Shown: positions 17,438 through 26,264 of the stretch, one piece after another | How positions within the stretch are numbered: the stretch's first letter is position 1 | Layout: every line of letters starts with the position of its first letter | Assembly (NCBI RefSeq): GCF_002305895.1 | Contig: NZ_CP022203.1 | Coordinates: 7,226,001-7,290,000 of the forward strand | Direction of reading: 5' to 3' | DNA length: 64,000 bases | Source of the DNA: Corallococcus macrosporus DSM 14697 | GTDB lineage: Bacteria > Myxococcota > Myxococcia > Myxococcales > Myxococcaceae | The notes under the pieces: model-generated | The model's database searches: none | Told to the model about the DNA's origin: nothing | Seen by the model: the letters and a program-made list of their open reading frames with translations, nothing else | Program-made: the position numbers and the translations under genes

Positions 17438-19066
17438 ATGACCGCCGTGACCACTGCCTCCGCCGCGGACCGGCTGCTCGAAGCGATGCCCCTCCCCACC
17501 GCCATCCTCCGCGGCGAGCAGGTGCTACGGGTCAACACGGCGCTCGCCACCCTGCTGGGTGTTCCAGCGGCGGAGCTGGAGGCCCTGCCGCTCTCGGAGA
17601 GCATCCGCCGCTTCGTGCCGGAGGAGCGCGGCTGGGTGGAGCCGATGTACCAGACGCTCAGCCAGGGCGGACCGATACCCGAGCGGCCCGTCTGGGTCCG
17701 CGTCCAGCCGGCGCACGGCCCCCAGCGCACGTTGTCGGTGTGGCACGCGCCTGGGGCGCACGCGGACGAGCTGGTGGTGGTGCTGCTGGAGGCGGAGGCC
17801 GAGGACTCGGTGCGGCGCCTCACGGAGGCGCTGGTGGTGGCCGCCTCGACGATGCTGCGCTGCCGGGATGAGCGCTCGGTGCTGGAGACGGCCGTGGAGG
17901 CCATCTACCGCCAGGGCTTCTCCGTCTCCATCATGCGCGTGGAGGGGGACGCGTTCCGCTACGGGCCCGCGCGGCAGAGCCCCTTCAACGTCGCCGACGC
18001 CGAGGCCGTCTACGGCATGCCCCTGGACGCCGTGCGGATTCCCCGTCCGGCCCTGCCGCACCTGCTGGAGGTGCTCGAGCGGCGCAAGGCCGTCTTCCAC
18101 CACGACATGCTCGGCGTGGCCCGCTATCCGGACGCCCCCGACGGGGTGGCGCCCGTCCACCAGCTCCATCCACCAGACACGCGCGGGCTGGACGCGCCCG
18201 TCCTCGTGGAGGGCCAGCCGTATGGCGTGCTCTGCGTGCAGGGCCCCGCCCTCACGCCCGCGGGCGCCAGCACCCTGGAGCTGTTCGCGCAGCTCGTGGG
18301 CGGCGCGCTGGAGAACGTGCGTCACCACCAGACGTCCGCGGTGCGGCTGGAGGAGGTGTCCCGGCTCCAGGACGAACTGGTGGCGCGCGAGCGGCTGGAG
18401 GTGCTGGGCGAGGCCGCGGGCGTCGTGGCCCACGAGGTCCGCAACCCGCTGGGCGCCATCCTCAACGCGGTGGCGGTGCTGCGCCGCGAGGCGCACCTGG
18501 GCCCCACGGGCCAGGCCGCGGTGGGCATGCTGGAGGAGGAGGCCATCCGGCTGGAGGACATCGTCCGGGACTTGCTGGACGTGGTGCGCCCGCTGGAGCC
18601 GCGCCCCCGGCCCGTGCAGCTCGGCGAGCTGGTGCGCCGCGCGCTGGGACAGATGCACGGCCCGCCGGACGCGCCCACGCTGCGCTTCAGCGTGGACGAG
18701 GCCGCGGGGACGCCAGCGCTCGAAGGTGACGAGACGCTGCTCCAGCTCGCGGTGACGCACCTGGTGCGCAACGCCGTGCAGGCCTCGCCCGCGGGCGGCA
18801 AGGTGCGGATGACGGTGGAGCCCGCGGACGGCGGCGTGCGCCTGGTGGTGGAGGACGAAGGGCCCGGCATCCCGGACGTGGACCCGCAGCGCGTCTTCCA
18901 GCCCTTCTTCCTCACGCGCGCCAATGGCCGCGGCCTGGGGCTGGCCATCGTCCGGCGCGTGGTGCTGGCGCACGAGGGCAGCGTGCGCGCCAGCAGCCGG
19001 CCCCGGGGCGGCGCTCGCTTCGAGCTGTGGCTGCCGCTGGTGCCTAGCCGTATGTCTCCCGTTTGA
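17438..19066 (+). CDS. Soluble hybrid-sensor histidine kinase with PAS- and GAF-like domains
   Basis: 542 residues, no membrane helix. Residues 8-115 look like a PAS domain (LLEAMPLPTAILRGEQVLRVN), 130-300 like a GAF domain. HisKA motif VVAHEVRNPLGAILN places His near residue 331. HATPase boxes: LAVTHLVRNAVQASPAGG, VEDEGPGIPD and GRGLGLAIV. The HExRNP form is that of NtrB/AtoS-type kinases, which often partner sigma-54 activators. No regulator is adjacent, so an orphan kinase here. Its end overlaps the convergent reductase gene by 23 bases. Confidence 0.9.
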   Translation: MTAVTTASAADRLLEAMPLPTAILRGEQVLRVNTALATLLGVPAAELEALPLSESIRRFVPEERGWVEPMYQTLSQGGPIPERPVWVRVQPAHGPQRTLSVWHAPGAHADELVVVLLEAEAEDSVRRLTEALVVAASTMLRCRDERSVLETAVEAIYRQGFSVSIMRVEGDAFRYGPARQSPFNVADAEAVYGMPLDAVRIPRPALPHLLEVLERRKAVFHHDMLGVARYPDAPDGVAPVHQLHPPDTRGLDAPVLVEGQPYGVLCVQGPALTPAGASTLELFAQLVGGALENVRHHQTSAVRLEEVSRLQDELVARERLEVLGEAAGVVAHEVRNPLGAILNAVAVLRREAHLGPTGQAAVGMLEEEAIRLEDIVRDLLDVVRPLEPRPRPVQLGELVRRALGQMHGPPDAPTLRFSVDEAAGTPALEGDETLLQLAVTHLVRNAVQASPAGGKVRMTVEPADGGVRLVVEDEGPGIPDVDPQRVFQPFFLTRANGRGLGLAIVRRVVLAHEGSVRASSRPRGGARFELWLPLVPSRMSPV

Positions 19067-19934
19067 TGCGCTTGTCGTCGATGCCCAGCGCGTGGAGGTG
19101 GCCCAGCACCGTCTCCATGAAGCGCGGCGTGGAGGGCGTGCGCGTCTCCAGCGCCTTGCGCCGGTCCCACGGCGTAATCGCCGGGCCGCACGCGTACACC
19201 AGGCACGTGTCCCGGTCCTGAATCAGCTCCTCCAGCAGGGCCTGGTGGACGCGGCCCTTGCGCACGTCGGCGCCGAAGCGCGACTCGTCCGTCTCCCGCG
19301 TGAGGGTGTGCACCACGCGCACGCGGTCGGGGTGCGCACGCGCCAGCGCGGCCAGCTCGTCGCCGTACAGCACGTCCCCCCACGTCTTGTTGGAGAAGAG
19401 GAAGGTGTGGCGCAGCTTCAGCCCCCGGTGGAGCGCGTCCTTGAGGATGGCGAAGTTGGGCACCGCGCCGGAGCCGGCCACCAGGTGGACGATGTGGCCG
19501 GTGCGCGCCTCCACGTCCTCTGGCAGCACGTAGGGCCCCATGAAGGCCATGACCTTCAGCCGCGCGCCGGTGAGGCGGCCGTGCACCAGGTAGGGCGACA
19601 GCAGCGGCGGATAGCGGGTGAGGCCGGGGATGAACTCCTCGTCCTTCACGGTGATGGCCACCAGCGGCTCGTGCGGCGCGGAGGCGAGCGAGTAGGAGCG
19701 CTGCGGCTCCTTGCGCCCCTTCTGCTCCTGGAGATAGGCGGACAGGCGCGCCAGCGCGGGGAACTGGTGCGGGTCGATGTTGAGGAACTGCCCGGCCTTG
19801 TAGTCCAGCGGCACCCCGCCGAAATCCAGGAACAGCGTCGCCGTGTCGTGCGTGTCCATGCGCACGTGGTCGACGGTGACCTCGTACTCCACGGGCTTCC
19901 TGGCGCGCGACGCGCGGACTTCGACCAGACTCAT
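19044..19934 (-). CDS. Ferredoxin-NADP reductase-like flavoprotein
   Basis: 296 residues. FAD-binding motif QRSYSLASAP (RxYS type) near residue 87-96, and NAD(P)-binding stretch HLVAGSGAVPNFAILKDAL (GxGxxP) near 155-175. C-terminal CLVYACGPAITPWD is the CGP motif of the family. No 2Fe-2S Cys cluster is present, so it lacks the plant-type ferredoxin domain of phenol/benzoate reductases. Probably passes electrons from NAD(P)H to an unlinked acceptor. ATG 19934 is chosen for the GGGAGGG just upstream. Confidence 0.85.
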   Translation of the reverse strand: MSLVEVRASRARKPVEYEVTVDHVRMDTHDTATLFLDFGGVPLDYKAGQFLNIDPHQFPALARLSAYLQEQKGRKEPQRSYSLASAPHEPLVAITVKDEEFIPGLTRYPPLLSPYLVHGRLTGARLKVMAFMGPYVLPEDVEARTGHIVHLVAGSGAVPNFAILKDALHRGLKLRHTFLFSNKTWGDVLYGDELAALARAHPDRVRVVHTLTRETDESRFGADVRKGRVHQALLEELIQDRDTCLVYACGPAITPWDRRKALETRTPSTPRFMETVLGHLHALGIDDKRIKRETYG

Positions 19935-20158
19935 GCGCCCTCCCATAGCCAACCCGTGTGGAGGGTGGGAAGAGGGGAAGCAAAAACCGTCCCGCCCCCC
20001 AGTCCCACATGAGCGTTGGCTGTACGACGGCCTGCCCGGCAGACGAGGCGCCAGGACAGGAGAGGTGCTGACGCGCGACACTCATCGGAACTACATCTGC
20101 GGGTGGAGCGTTGAGGGCCTGGGACGACCGCCCCCCCCGAGCTAGAGGCGACCGACAC

Positions 20159-20911
20159 GTGCTGCGCATTCTCTTCTTCCTGATGTCGAAGCTGCCAGAA
20201 GGCGCCCGCCAGCAGGTGGTCCGCGCCCTGATGGATGGCGTCTGGGACACCCTGGCGAACGAGAGGGTCCTGGGGCGGGAGCACCTCCCGGACCAGCCCT
20301 GCCTCTTCCTTTGCAACCACCTGTCCAACGCGGACGGCTTCACGCTGGACCGGGCCTTCCGGCCGCGCAAGGTCGTCTTCCTGGCCGGGGTGAAGCTGAA
20401 GACCACGGTGATGACGCGCCTGGCCTCGGAGACGATGGAGACCATCGCCATCAAGCCCAACTCGCCCGACATCGAGGCGATGCGGCGCGCGCTGGAGACG
20501 CTCAAGGCCGGCAAGTCGGTGCTCATCTTCCCGGAGGGCGCGCGCAGCCGCACCGGCGCGCTCACCCAGGCGAAGAAGGGCCTGTCGCTGATTGCCAGGC
20601 GCGCGGGGGTGCCGGTGGTGCCGGTGGCGCTGCAGGGCACGGAGAAGCTGATGCCCATCAACGACTCGGACATGGGCGGCGAGCGGCTGTTCAAGGCCGA
20701 CGTCTTCGTGCGCTTCGGCCCGCCCTTCCGCGTGGAGGCGCTGGAGGCCGAGGTGGCGGGCGCCGAGGACCCGCGCCAGGCGCTGGTGGACGCGATGATG
20801 CGCCGGGTGGCGGAGCTGCTGCCGCCCGACTACCGCGGTGTCTATGCGGATGTCCCCGCTCCGCCAGCCCCGTCGCCGGACTGGGAGCGGCCTTCCGCGC
20901 CCGCGTCCTGA
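20159..20911 (+). CDS. plsC: 1-acyl-glycerol-3-phosphate acyltransferase family (PlsC)
   Basis: 250 residues. Motif I NHLSNADGF (HX4D, near residue 52), motif III FPEGARSRTG (near 125), motif IV VPVVPVALQGT. Makes phosphatidic acid at the cytoplasmic membrane face, or acylates a related lipid. The GTG at 20159 is taken as start (AGAGG 10 bases upstream); GTG/ATG-like codons further up would add 16 residues with little similarity. Followed after 35 bases by RNA-modification genes on the same strand. Confidence 0.88.
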   Translation: MLRILFFLMSKLPEGARQQVVRALMDGVWDTLANERVLGREHLPDQPCLFLCNHLSNADGFTLDRAFRPRKVVFLAGVKLKTTVMTRLASETMETIAIKPNSPDIEAMRRALETLKAGKSVLIFPEGARSRTGALTQAKKGLSLIARRAGVPVVPVALQGTEKLMPINDSDMGGERLFKADVFVRFGPPFRVEALEAEVAGAEDPRQALVDAMMRRVAELLPPDYRGVYADVPAPPAPSPDWERPSAPAS

Positions 20912-20946
20912 ACTGAGGCATTGCGGCGCGCGCCGGGACGCGGACA

Positions 20947-22104
20947 ATGGGCGCCCTCGTGACGCGCGCCCCCACCGACGAACAGCTCTTTGTCTCCACC
21001 CTCCCCGGCCTGGAGCCCGCCCTGGAGGCCGAGGCCTCCGCGCTGGGCTGGAGGCCCCACCGCGTGGAGGGCGGGGTGGCGCTGGAGGGCCCCGCCGGAC
21101 TGCACCAGGACGCCAACCTGCGCCTTCGCTGCGCCAGCCGCGTGCTGCTGCGCGTGGGCAGCTTCCGCGCGGGTGACTCCGACGCGCTCGCGGACCGGCT
21201 GGCCGGACTGGATTTGTCTCACGTCTGGGATGGGCGGCTTCCTCCGAAGCTGTCGGTGAGCCTGCACCGCTCGCCGGTGCCCGGGCCGGACGTGGTGCTC
21301 TCCGCGGCGGCGTATGCGTGGGGGGTTCCCTCGGTGGAGCGCGCGGGGCCGCTCGACGAGGAGGGCGGAGGCCCGGGGCTGACGTTGCTGGTGCGCGTGG
21401 AGGGGGACGCCTTCACCGTGAGCGCCGACACCAGCGGAGAGGCCCTGCACCGGCGCGGCTACCGGCAGGAGGTCAGCCGCGCGCCGCTGCGTGAGACGCT
21501 GGCGGCGGGCATCCTCCGGCTGGCCGGCTACGACGGCACGCAGCCCCTGGTGGACCCCATGTGCGGCTCGGGCACGTTCCTGGTGGAGGCCGCGTGGATG
21601 GCCATGCACCGGGCACCGGGGCTGCTGCGCGCGTTCGCCTTCGAGGCCTTCCCTTCCTTCGACGCCGAGGCCTGGAGCCAACGCAAGGCGCGCGCGGAGG
21701 CGGAGGCCCTGCCCGCGCCCACGGCGGCGCTCCATGGCTATGACCTCAACGCGGGCTCGCTGGGGACGGCGCGGCGCAACGCTCGGCGCGCGGGCGTGAC
21801 GCTCGCGCTGGAGCGGCAGGACGCGCGGACGCTGAAGGCGCCCGTGGCGGGTCCGGGGCTGGTGGTGGTGAATCCGCCCTATGGCAAGCGCGTGGGCGAA
21901 GCCGAGGATTTGCCCGCGCTGTACCGGGCGCTGGGGAACACGCTGCGCGGCGGCTTCGCGGGGTGGCGCGCGGCGGTCATCCTTCCGGACGAGGCGGCCC
22001 TGGTGAAGGCGCTGGGACTCGCGGGCGCGCGGAGCCTCCCGGTGAAGAACGGCGGGCTCCGGTGCCGGTTGCTGCTGACGGAGCCCTCGGCGGGACGCTC
22101 GTGA
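20947..22104 (+). CDS. THUMP-type RNA methyltransferase (RlmL/Trm14-like)
   Basis: 385 residues. N-terminal THUMP-like region (about 10-170, GLEPALEAEASALGW and HRRGYRQEVSRAPLRETLAAG), then a Rossmann methyltransferase with DPMCGSGTFLVEAA (about 200-213) and the catalytic NPPYGKR (about 312). This is the UPF0020/RlmL N2-guanine methyltransferase layout. Likely target 23S rRNA or tRNA. The stop codon overlaps the GTG of the pseudouridine synthase gene (GTGA), so the two are translationally coupled. Confidence 0.9.
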   Translation: MGALVTRAPTDEQLFVSTLPGLEPALEAEASALGWRPHRVEGGVALEGPAGLHQDANLRLRCASRVLLRVGSFRAGDSDALADRLAGLDLSHVWDGRLPPKLSVSLHRSPVPGPDVVLSAAAYAWGVPSVERAGPLDEEGGGPGLTLLVRVEGDAFTVSADTSGEALHRRGYRQEVSRAPLRETLAAGILRLAGYDGTQPLVDPMCGSGTFLVEAAWMAMHRAPGLLRAFAFEAFPSFDAEAWSQRKARAEAEALPAPTAALHGYDLNAGSLGTARRNARRAGVTLALERQDARTLKAPVAGPGLVVVNPPYGKRVGEAEDLPALYRALGNTLRGGFAGWRAAVILPDEAALVKALGLAGARSLPVKNGGLRCRLLLTEPSAGRS

Positions 22105-23810
22105 GCGCGGGCGGTGGGCCGCACCTCGCCGCCGGACCGTGGTTCACGCCCTTCGAGCCGCAGCCCCTCGCGGACGAGCTCCCGGAGCGCTTCCCGAGCC
22201 CCTTCGACGAGGGGGCGCCCCACGCGCTGGCATGCCGGGCGGCGGAGTGGCTTCAGCGCGAGCTCCGGGCGGGCCGGCTCGCGCCCGGGCTTCCGGCCTC
22301 GTGTCTCGACACCACCGCCGGTGGGAAGATGTTCGGCGTCCTCGCCGTCCGAGCGCCTGACGGACGCATCGGGTTCCTCCGCGCCTTCTCTGGGATGCTG
22401 GAGGGTCGTTGGGACCTGCCTGGCTTCGTGCCTCCCCTCTTCATTCGTGACGCGCGGGAGCAACTGGAGCCCTCGGGCGAGGCCTTGGTGAAGCGCCTGA
22501 TGGCCCGCGAGGAGGCTTTCCGGCAATCGCCCGAGCGTGCCGCCCTCCTCGCGGAAGATGACGCGTTGGTGGCGCGCCACGCGGAGGCTCGCGCGGCGCT
22601 GCGTGCCACGCACGACGCCCGGAAGAAGCAGCGCCACGCGCGGCGCGCGGATATCGCGGCCTCGGCAGGACTGAGTGAGGACGCGAGGCGGGCGGCGGTG
22701 CATGCGCTCGACCAGGAGAGCCGGAGGGACAAGGCGGAGCTGCGCGGGCTGGAGGCGGAGCACGACGAGGCGCGACGGACGCTCTCACCGCTGCGGGCCC
22801 GCCTGGAGCGGCGGCTGCGCGCCATGGAGCGGCTGCGGCGCATCGTCTGCCGTGCACTGATGAAGCGCCTGCACGACACCTACGTGGTGCCCAACGCCCG
22901 GGGCGAGCGCCGTCACCTGCGCGACCTCTACGCGAGCGACGAGCCCCCCTCGGGCGCGGCGGACTGCGCCGGCCCCAAGCTGCTGGCACATGCCCTCACT
23001 CAAGGCTTCCAGCCCCTGGCGCTCGCGGAGTTCTGGTGGGGCGCACCGCCTCCCGCGGGAGGCCGGGCCGCCGGCGCGTACTACCCTGCCTGCAAGGACA
23101 AGTGCGGGCCGCTGCTGCCGTACATGCTGGAGGGACTTTCCGTCGCCGCGCCTCGCCCCTTCATGGTGCCTACGCTGCCACCCCGGCCACTGGACATCGT
23201 CTTCGAGGACGAATGGCTCGTGGTGGTGGACAAGCCGGAGGGCCTGCTCTCCGTCCCCGCGAAGGACGTCTCGGTGGAGGACTCGGTGCTGGCCCGGCTG
23301 CGCGCGCGCGCTCCCGGCGCGACGGGGACGATGCTCGCGCACCGGCTGGACCTGGACACGTCGGGGCTGCTCGTCGCCGCCAAGGACGCGCGCACCTACG
23401 CGGCGCTGCAACGGCAGTTCGCGGGGCGCGAGGTGCACAAGCGCTACGTGGCCTGGGTCGAAGGCAGCGTCCGGGGCGAGCGTGGCACCATCGACTTCCC
23501 CATGCGCGTGGACCTGGACGACCGGCCCCGCCAGATTCACGACCCCGTGCACGGCAAACCCGCGGTGACGGAGTGGCACGTGCTCGAACGCAGCCAGGGC
23601 CGCACGAAGGTTGCCCTCTTCCCGCTCACCGGGAGGACGCACCAGTTGCGCGTCCATGCGGCCCATCCGCTCGGCCTGGGCGCGCCCATCGTCGGTGACC
23701 GTCTCTACGGGCATCCGGGCTCCCGGCTGCACCTCCATGCGGAGGCCCTGTCGTTCCAGCACCCCGCCACGGGACAGCGCCTCACCCTGGAGCGGCCGGC
23801 GCCCTTCTGA
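22101..23810 (+). CDS. RluA-family pseudouridine synthase with long N-terminal extension
   Basis: 569 residues from the GTG at 22101 that overlaps the preceding TGA. The C-terminal 220 residues are a RluA-type synthase: VVVDKPEGLLSVPAK, catalytic HRLDLDTSGLLVAAK (Asp), GRTHQLRVHAAH and GDRLYG. The N-terminal half (about 1-340) contains a charged helical, coiled-coil-like segment (about 125-245) and a Cys-containing linker YYPACKDKCGPLLPYML. This long form occurs in several gammaproteobacteria and myxobacteria and is larger than ordinary RluA (about 220). Converts uridine to pseudouridine in rRNA or tRNA; exact site unknown. Confidence 0.9.
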   Translation: MSAGGGPHLAAGPWFTPFEPQPLADELPERFPSPFDEGAPHALACRAAEWLQRELRAGRLAPGLPASCLDTTAGGKMFGVLAVRAPDGRIGFLRAFSGMLEGRWDLPGFVPPLFIRDAREQLEPSGEALVKRLMAREEAFRQSPERAALLAEDDALVARHAEARAALRATHDARKKQRHARRADIAASAGLSEDARRAAVHALDQESRRDKAELRGLEAEHDEARRTLSPLRARLERRLRAMERLRRIVCRALMKRLHDTYVVPNARGERRHLRDLYASDEPPSGAADCAGPKLLAHALTQGFQPLALAEFWWGAPPPAGGRAAGAYYPACKDKCGPLLPYMLEGLSVAAPRPFMVPTLPPRPLDIVFEDEWLVVVDKPEGLLSVPAKDVSVEDSVLARLRARAPGATGTMLAHRLDLDTSGLLVAAKDARTYAALQRQFAGREVHKRYVAWVEGSVRGERGTIDFPMRVDLDDRPRQIHDPVHGKPAVTEWHVLERSQGRTKVALFPLTGRTHQLRVHAAHPLGLGAPIVGDRLYGHPGSRLHLHAEALSFQHPATGQRLTLERPAPF

Positions 23811-23818
23811 CCTCGCCT

Positions 23819-23839
23819 GCGCAGGCCACCCACCTGCGC
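23819..23839 (+). terminator. Hairpin after the pseudouridine synthase gene
   Basis: GCGCAGG (23819-23825) pairs with CCTGCGC (23833-23839) over a 7-base loop, 9 bases past the stop. No T-run. Confidence 0.4.
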
Positions 23840-23909
23840 GGCATGCGGCACCGCGGCGCCCGCGGCGGAGCACCCGCGAGGAGGGCCCCGGGGCGAGCCT
23901 CAGACCTTG

Positions 23910-23965
23910 CTGTTTGGAAATGTCGGGGGTTTTGCGCCTGGAAATGTCCCGACATTTCCGAACAG
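23910..23965. repeat. Large inverted repeat built on GGAAATGTCGGG
   Basis: CTGTTTGGAAATGTCGGG (23910-23927) is mirrored by CCCGACATTTCCGAACAG (23948-23965), 17 of 18 positions pairing, around a 20-base loop. A third, direct GGAAATGTC copy at 23940-23948 makes a nested palindrome with the right arm. It lies between two convergent genes, so it may act as a terminator, yet the GGAAATGTCGG core recurs in a promoter-side intergenic region at 62061-62071. Confidence 0.7.
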
Positions 23966-24034
23966 CGAGCGCTCCGAACGCGCCCCAGGCCCTGCCCATT
24001 CAGCCCAGGGCGTACACCTGCGCAGCGGCGTGGC

Positions 24035-25069
24035 TCACGCCTCGGAGCCGGCGGAGGCCGGCGCTGGCTCGGACGAAGCAGGTCCAGGGGACTCCGGCGC
24101 CTCCGTCGAGGAGACGGTTCCCCCGGCCGCCGCCGTGGGCTTCACGCCCAGCTCGCGCGTCAGCTTGGGCGTCACGCCGGTCTCCGCCAGCAGCCGCTCC
24201 AACTGCGCGCGCGCGCGCCGGTTCTCCCGGTGCACCCGGCGGCCCAGGATGAGCTCGTTCTTCAACGAGTGCTCCCAGCCCGTCAGCTCCGTCACCGTCA
24301 CCTGGTAGCCGAAGGCCTCCAGCGTCAGCGCGCGGATGACGTTCGTCAGGTGCGAGCCGAACTCGCGCCGGTGCCACGCGTGCGCGTACAGCAGCGACAT
24401 GGAGCCACTGCTGGCCACGACGGGGCGCTTCTCCTTGAGCTGCGCGGCCACCTCCGCCTGGCAGCACGGCACCACCGCCACGTGGTCCGCGCCATGGCGG
24501 ATGGCCGCGACGAGCGCGTCATCCGTGGCCGTGTCACACGCGTGCAGCGCCATCAGCAGGTGGATGCGCTCCGGGTACGTCGCCGTGTCGATGTGCGCCG
24601 TCTGGAACTGCATCCGCGTGAAGCCCAGCCGCTGGGCGCGGCCCTGGGCCCGCTCCGTCAGCTCCGGCCGGCCTTCAATGGAGAGCAGCGCGCCGCTGTC
24701 CGCGTTCTTGAGGAACAGCTCGTAGAGGACGAAGCCCAGGTAGGCGTTGCCGCTGCCCGCGTCCACCATCACCGCGTTGGGGTGGCGCGCCTGGACGTCC
24801 TCCACGGCGGGGCGCAGGAGGCCCATCAGGTGGTTCACCTGCTTGAGCTTGCGCAGCGCGTCCGCGTTGAGGTGCCCCTCGCGCGTGAGCAGGTGCAGCT
24901 CGCGCAGCAGCGCGGGGGACTGGTCCGGCAGCAGCTCCCGCCGGACCTGCGAGGCCTTGACGTTGCGCCTCAGACGGACACCACTTCGAGCACCTCGGGA
25001 ATCATCTCCCGCAGGCGCCCCTCGATGCCCATCTTCAGCGTCGCCGTGGACGACGGGCAGCCCGCGCAC
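24035..25069 (-). CDS. SAM-dependent methyltransferase (Methyltransf_32-like); start uncertain
   Basis: Up to 344 residues. SAM-binding motif VMVDAGSGNAYLGFVLYE, then LMALHACDTATDDALV and VPCCQAEVAAQL, as in the Methyltransf_32 family (related to glutathione S-transferase C-terminal-domain proteins and tRNA/rRNA methyltransferases). A Pro/Ser/Glu-rich tail ends the protein. Similarity begins around KASQVRRELLPDQ (codons near 24965), but no ATG, GTG or TTG stands close by: the nearest upstream start is GTG 25069, which lies 100 bases inside the nfuA-like gene. Either that overlap is real or a CTG near 24974 is used. The two genes are in any case one transcript. Confidence 0.75.
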   Translation of the reverse strand: MRGLPVVHGDAEDGHRGAPAGDDSRGARSGVRLRRNVKASQVRRELLPDQSPALLRELHLLTREGHLNADALRKLKQVNHLMGLLRPAVEDVQARHPNAVMVDAGSGNAYLGFVLYELFLKNADSGALLSIEGRPELTERAQGRAQRLGFTRMQFQTAHIDTATYPERIHLLMALHACDTATDDALVAAIRHGADHVAVVPCCQAEVAAQLKEKRPVVASSGSMSLLYAHAWHRREFGSHLTNVIRALTLEAFGYQVTVTELTGWEHSLKNELILGRRVHRENRRARAQLERLLAETGVTPKLTRELGVKPTAAAGGTVSSTEAPESPGPASSEPAPASAGSEA

Positions 25070-25536
25070 GAGCCCTTCATGTGCAGGTAGACGATGCCGT
25101 CCTCGAAGCGGTCCAGGGTGATGTCACCACCGTCCATGGCCACCGCCGGGCGGATTTCGCTGTCCAGGATGTCCTGGATGCGCCCCTCCACCGAGCCACC
25201 CGCGCCCTGCCCGGCCGCCTCGCGGGCCGCCGCCAGCGCCGCCTCGTCCACCACCGGCTCGTTGGCCGTCAGGTGCGTGTCGAGCGTGGCCATGACCTCG
25301 TCATTGAGCTCGTCCCACTCCCCCTCCTCCCCCTTCGTCACCGTCACGAAGTTGGTGCCAATCATCACCGCCGTGACGCCACGCACGTCCATCAGCTTGC
25401 GCGCCAGCGGGGACTTCACCTGGGCATCGTCGCGGTTCGTGATGTTCACCGCGCCGCCCGCCAACAACCGCCGGTCCACCACGTACTTCAGCGTGCTGGG
25501 GTTCGGGGTCCACTCGAGCTGGATGTTCACCGACAT
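24970..25536 (-). CDS. nfuA: Fe-S cluster scaffold/carrier, NfuA-like
   Basis: 188 residues. Residues 1-90 form an Nfu N-terminal domain (IQLEWTPNPSTLKYVV, VTAVMIGTNFVTVTK). Residues 110-188 are the NifU C-terminal domain with PAVAMDGGDI and the cluster-binding CxxC in GSCAGCPSST. Delivers Fe-S clusters to apoproteins in the cytoplasm. Perfect AAGGAG ribosome site before ATG 25536. This layout is shared with mitochondrial NFU1 and alphaproteobacterial homologues; classical E. coli NfuA has an A-type N-domain instead. Confidence 0.92.
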   Translation of the reverse strand: MSVNIQLEWTPNPSTLKYVVDRRLLAGGAVNITNRDDAQVKSPLARKLMDVRGVTAVMIGTNFVTVTKGEEGEWDELNDEVMATLDTHLTANEPVVDEAALAAAREAAGQGAGGSVEGRIQDILDSEIRPAVAMDGGDITLDRFEDGIVYLHMKGSCAGCPSSTATLKMGIEGRLREMIPEVLEVVSV

Positions 25537-25700
25537 TCAATTCTCCTTGGACGTCTCCTCTAAGGCGCTCGCGGCCCCATAGCAACCCGGCTCGCGGGCT
25601 GGCAATCGCCCCGCGCCCCCGCGCCTCCCCTCCTGGTCGGCATCAACCTGGAATACAGGAAATACATGAACTCATAGTGGATTTCGCGTAGACTCCTGGC

Positions 25701-26237
25701 ATGCCCCCTCCCATGCCTCGCATCCCCGCCAGCGTGTTCGAGGGACTGTTCGTGCGGGGGCTCCAGGCGGACGCCGCCCTGCTGCGGGAGCTGGAGACGC
25801 TGGGGTACGACAGCCGGAAGCCGGAGCTGGACTACCCCATCACCCTCTGGCAGCGGGCGGTGGCCCTGGCGCGGCGGGAGCGCTACGCGGAGCTCGGTGA
25901 CGAGGACGCCTACCGGCGACTGGGCCGCCAGAGCGTCCTTGGCTTCGCGCAGACGTTGGTGGGCCGCATGACGGCGGTGGCCCTGCCCCTGATTGGCCCG
26001 GCGCAGACGCTGGAGCGGGTGCCTCGCTACCTGGCGATGATGGGCCGCTCGGACCTGGACGTCTCGATGTCCCCCGAGGGCGAGCGGGGTCGCCGCATCT
26101 CCATGTCGGACCGCTTCAACCGGCCCGAGCTGATGGCGGGGGGCCTGGAGGCCATGTTGGAGCTGGCCAACGCCCGGCCTCGAATCACCGTGGAGGAGCG
26201 CAGCAGCGAGGGGTACCGTCTGCTCGTGCGCTGGTAG
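25701..26237 (+). CDS. DUF2378 family protein (TIGR02265, myxobacterial paralogous family)
   Basis: 178 residues with the family pattern: FEGLFVRGLQ, LETLGYDSRKPELDYPITLWQRAV, then YRRLGRQSVLGFAQTLVGR. The family is known only from myxobacteria, with many paralogues per genome and no established function. Cytoplasmic, alpha-helical. The 60 bases before the ATG are unusually AT-rich. A TAGACT hexamer (25689-25694) sits 7 bases before the ATG at 25701, close enough to permit a leaderless transcript. Confidence 0.88.
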   Translation: MPPPMPRIPASVFEGLFVRGLQADAALLRELETLGYDSRKPELDYPITLWQRAVALARRERYAELGDEDAYRRLGRQSVLGFAQTLVGRMTAVALPLIGPAQTLERVPRYLAMMGRSDLDVSMSPEGERGRRISMSDRFNRPELMAGGLEAMLELANARPRITVEERSSEGYRLLVRW

Positions 26238-26264
26238 CCCACCAGCCCCGCCCCGGAGCTCCGC

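Noticed and set aside
23910-23965. Riboswitch or promoter operator
   Set aside because: It lies downstream of both flanking convergent genes, so it cannot control their transcription start.
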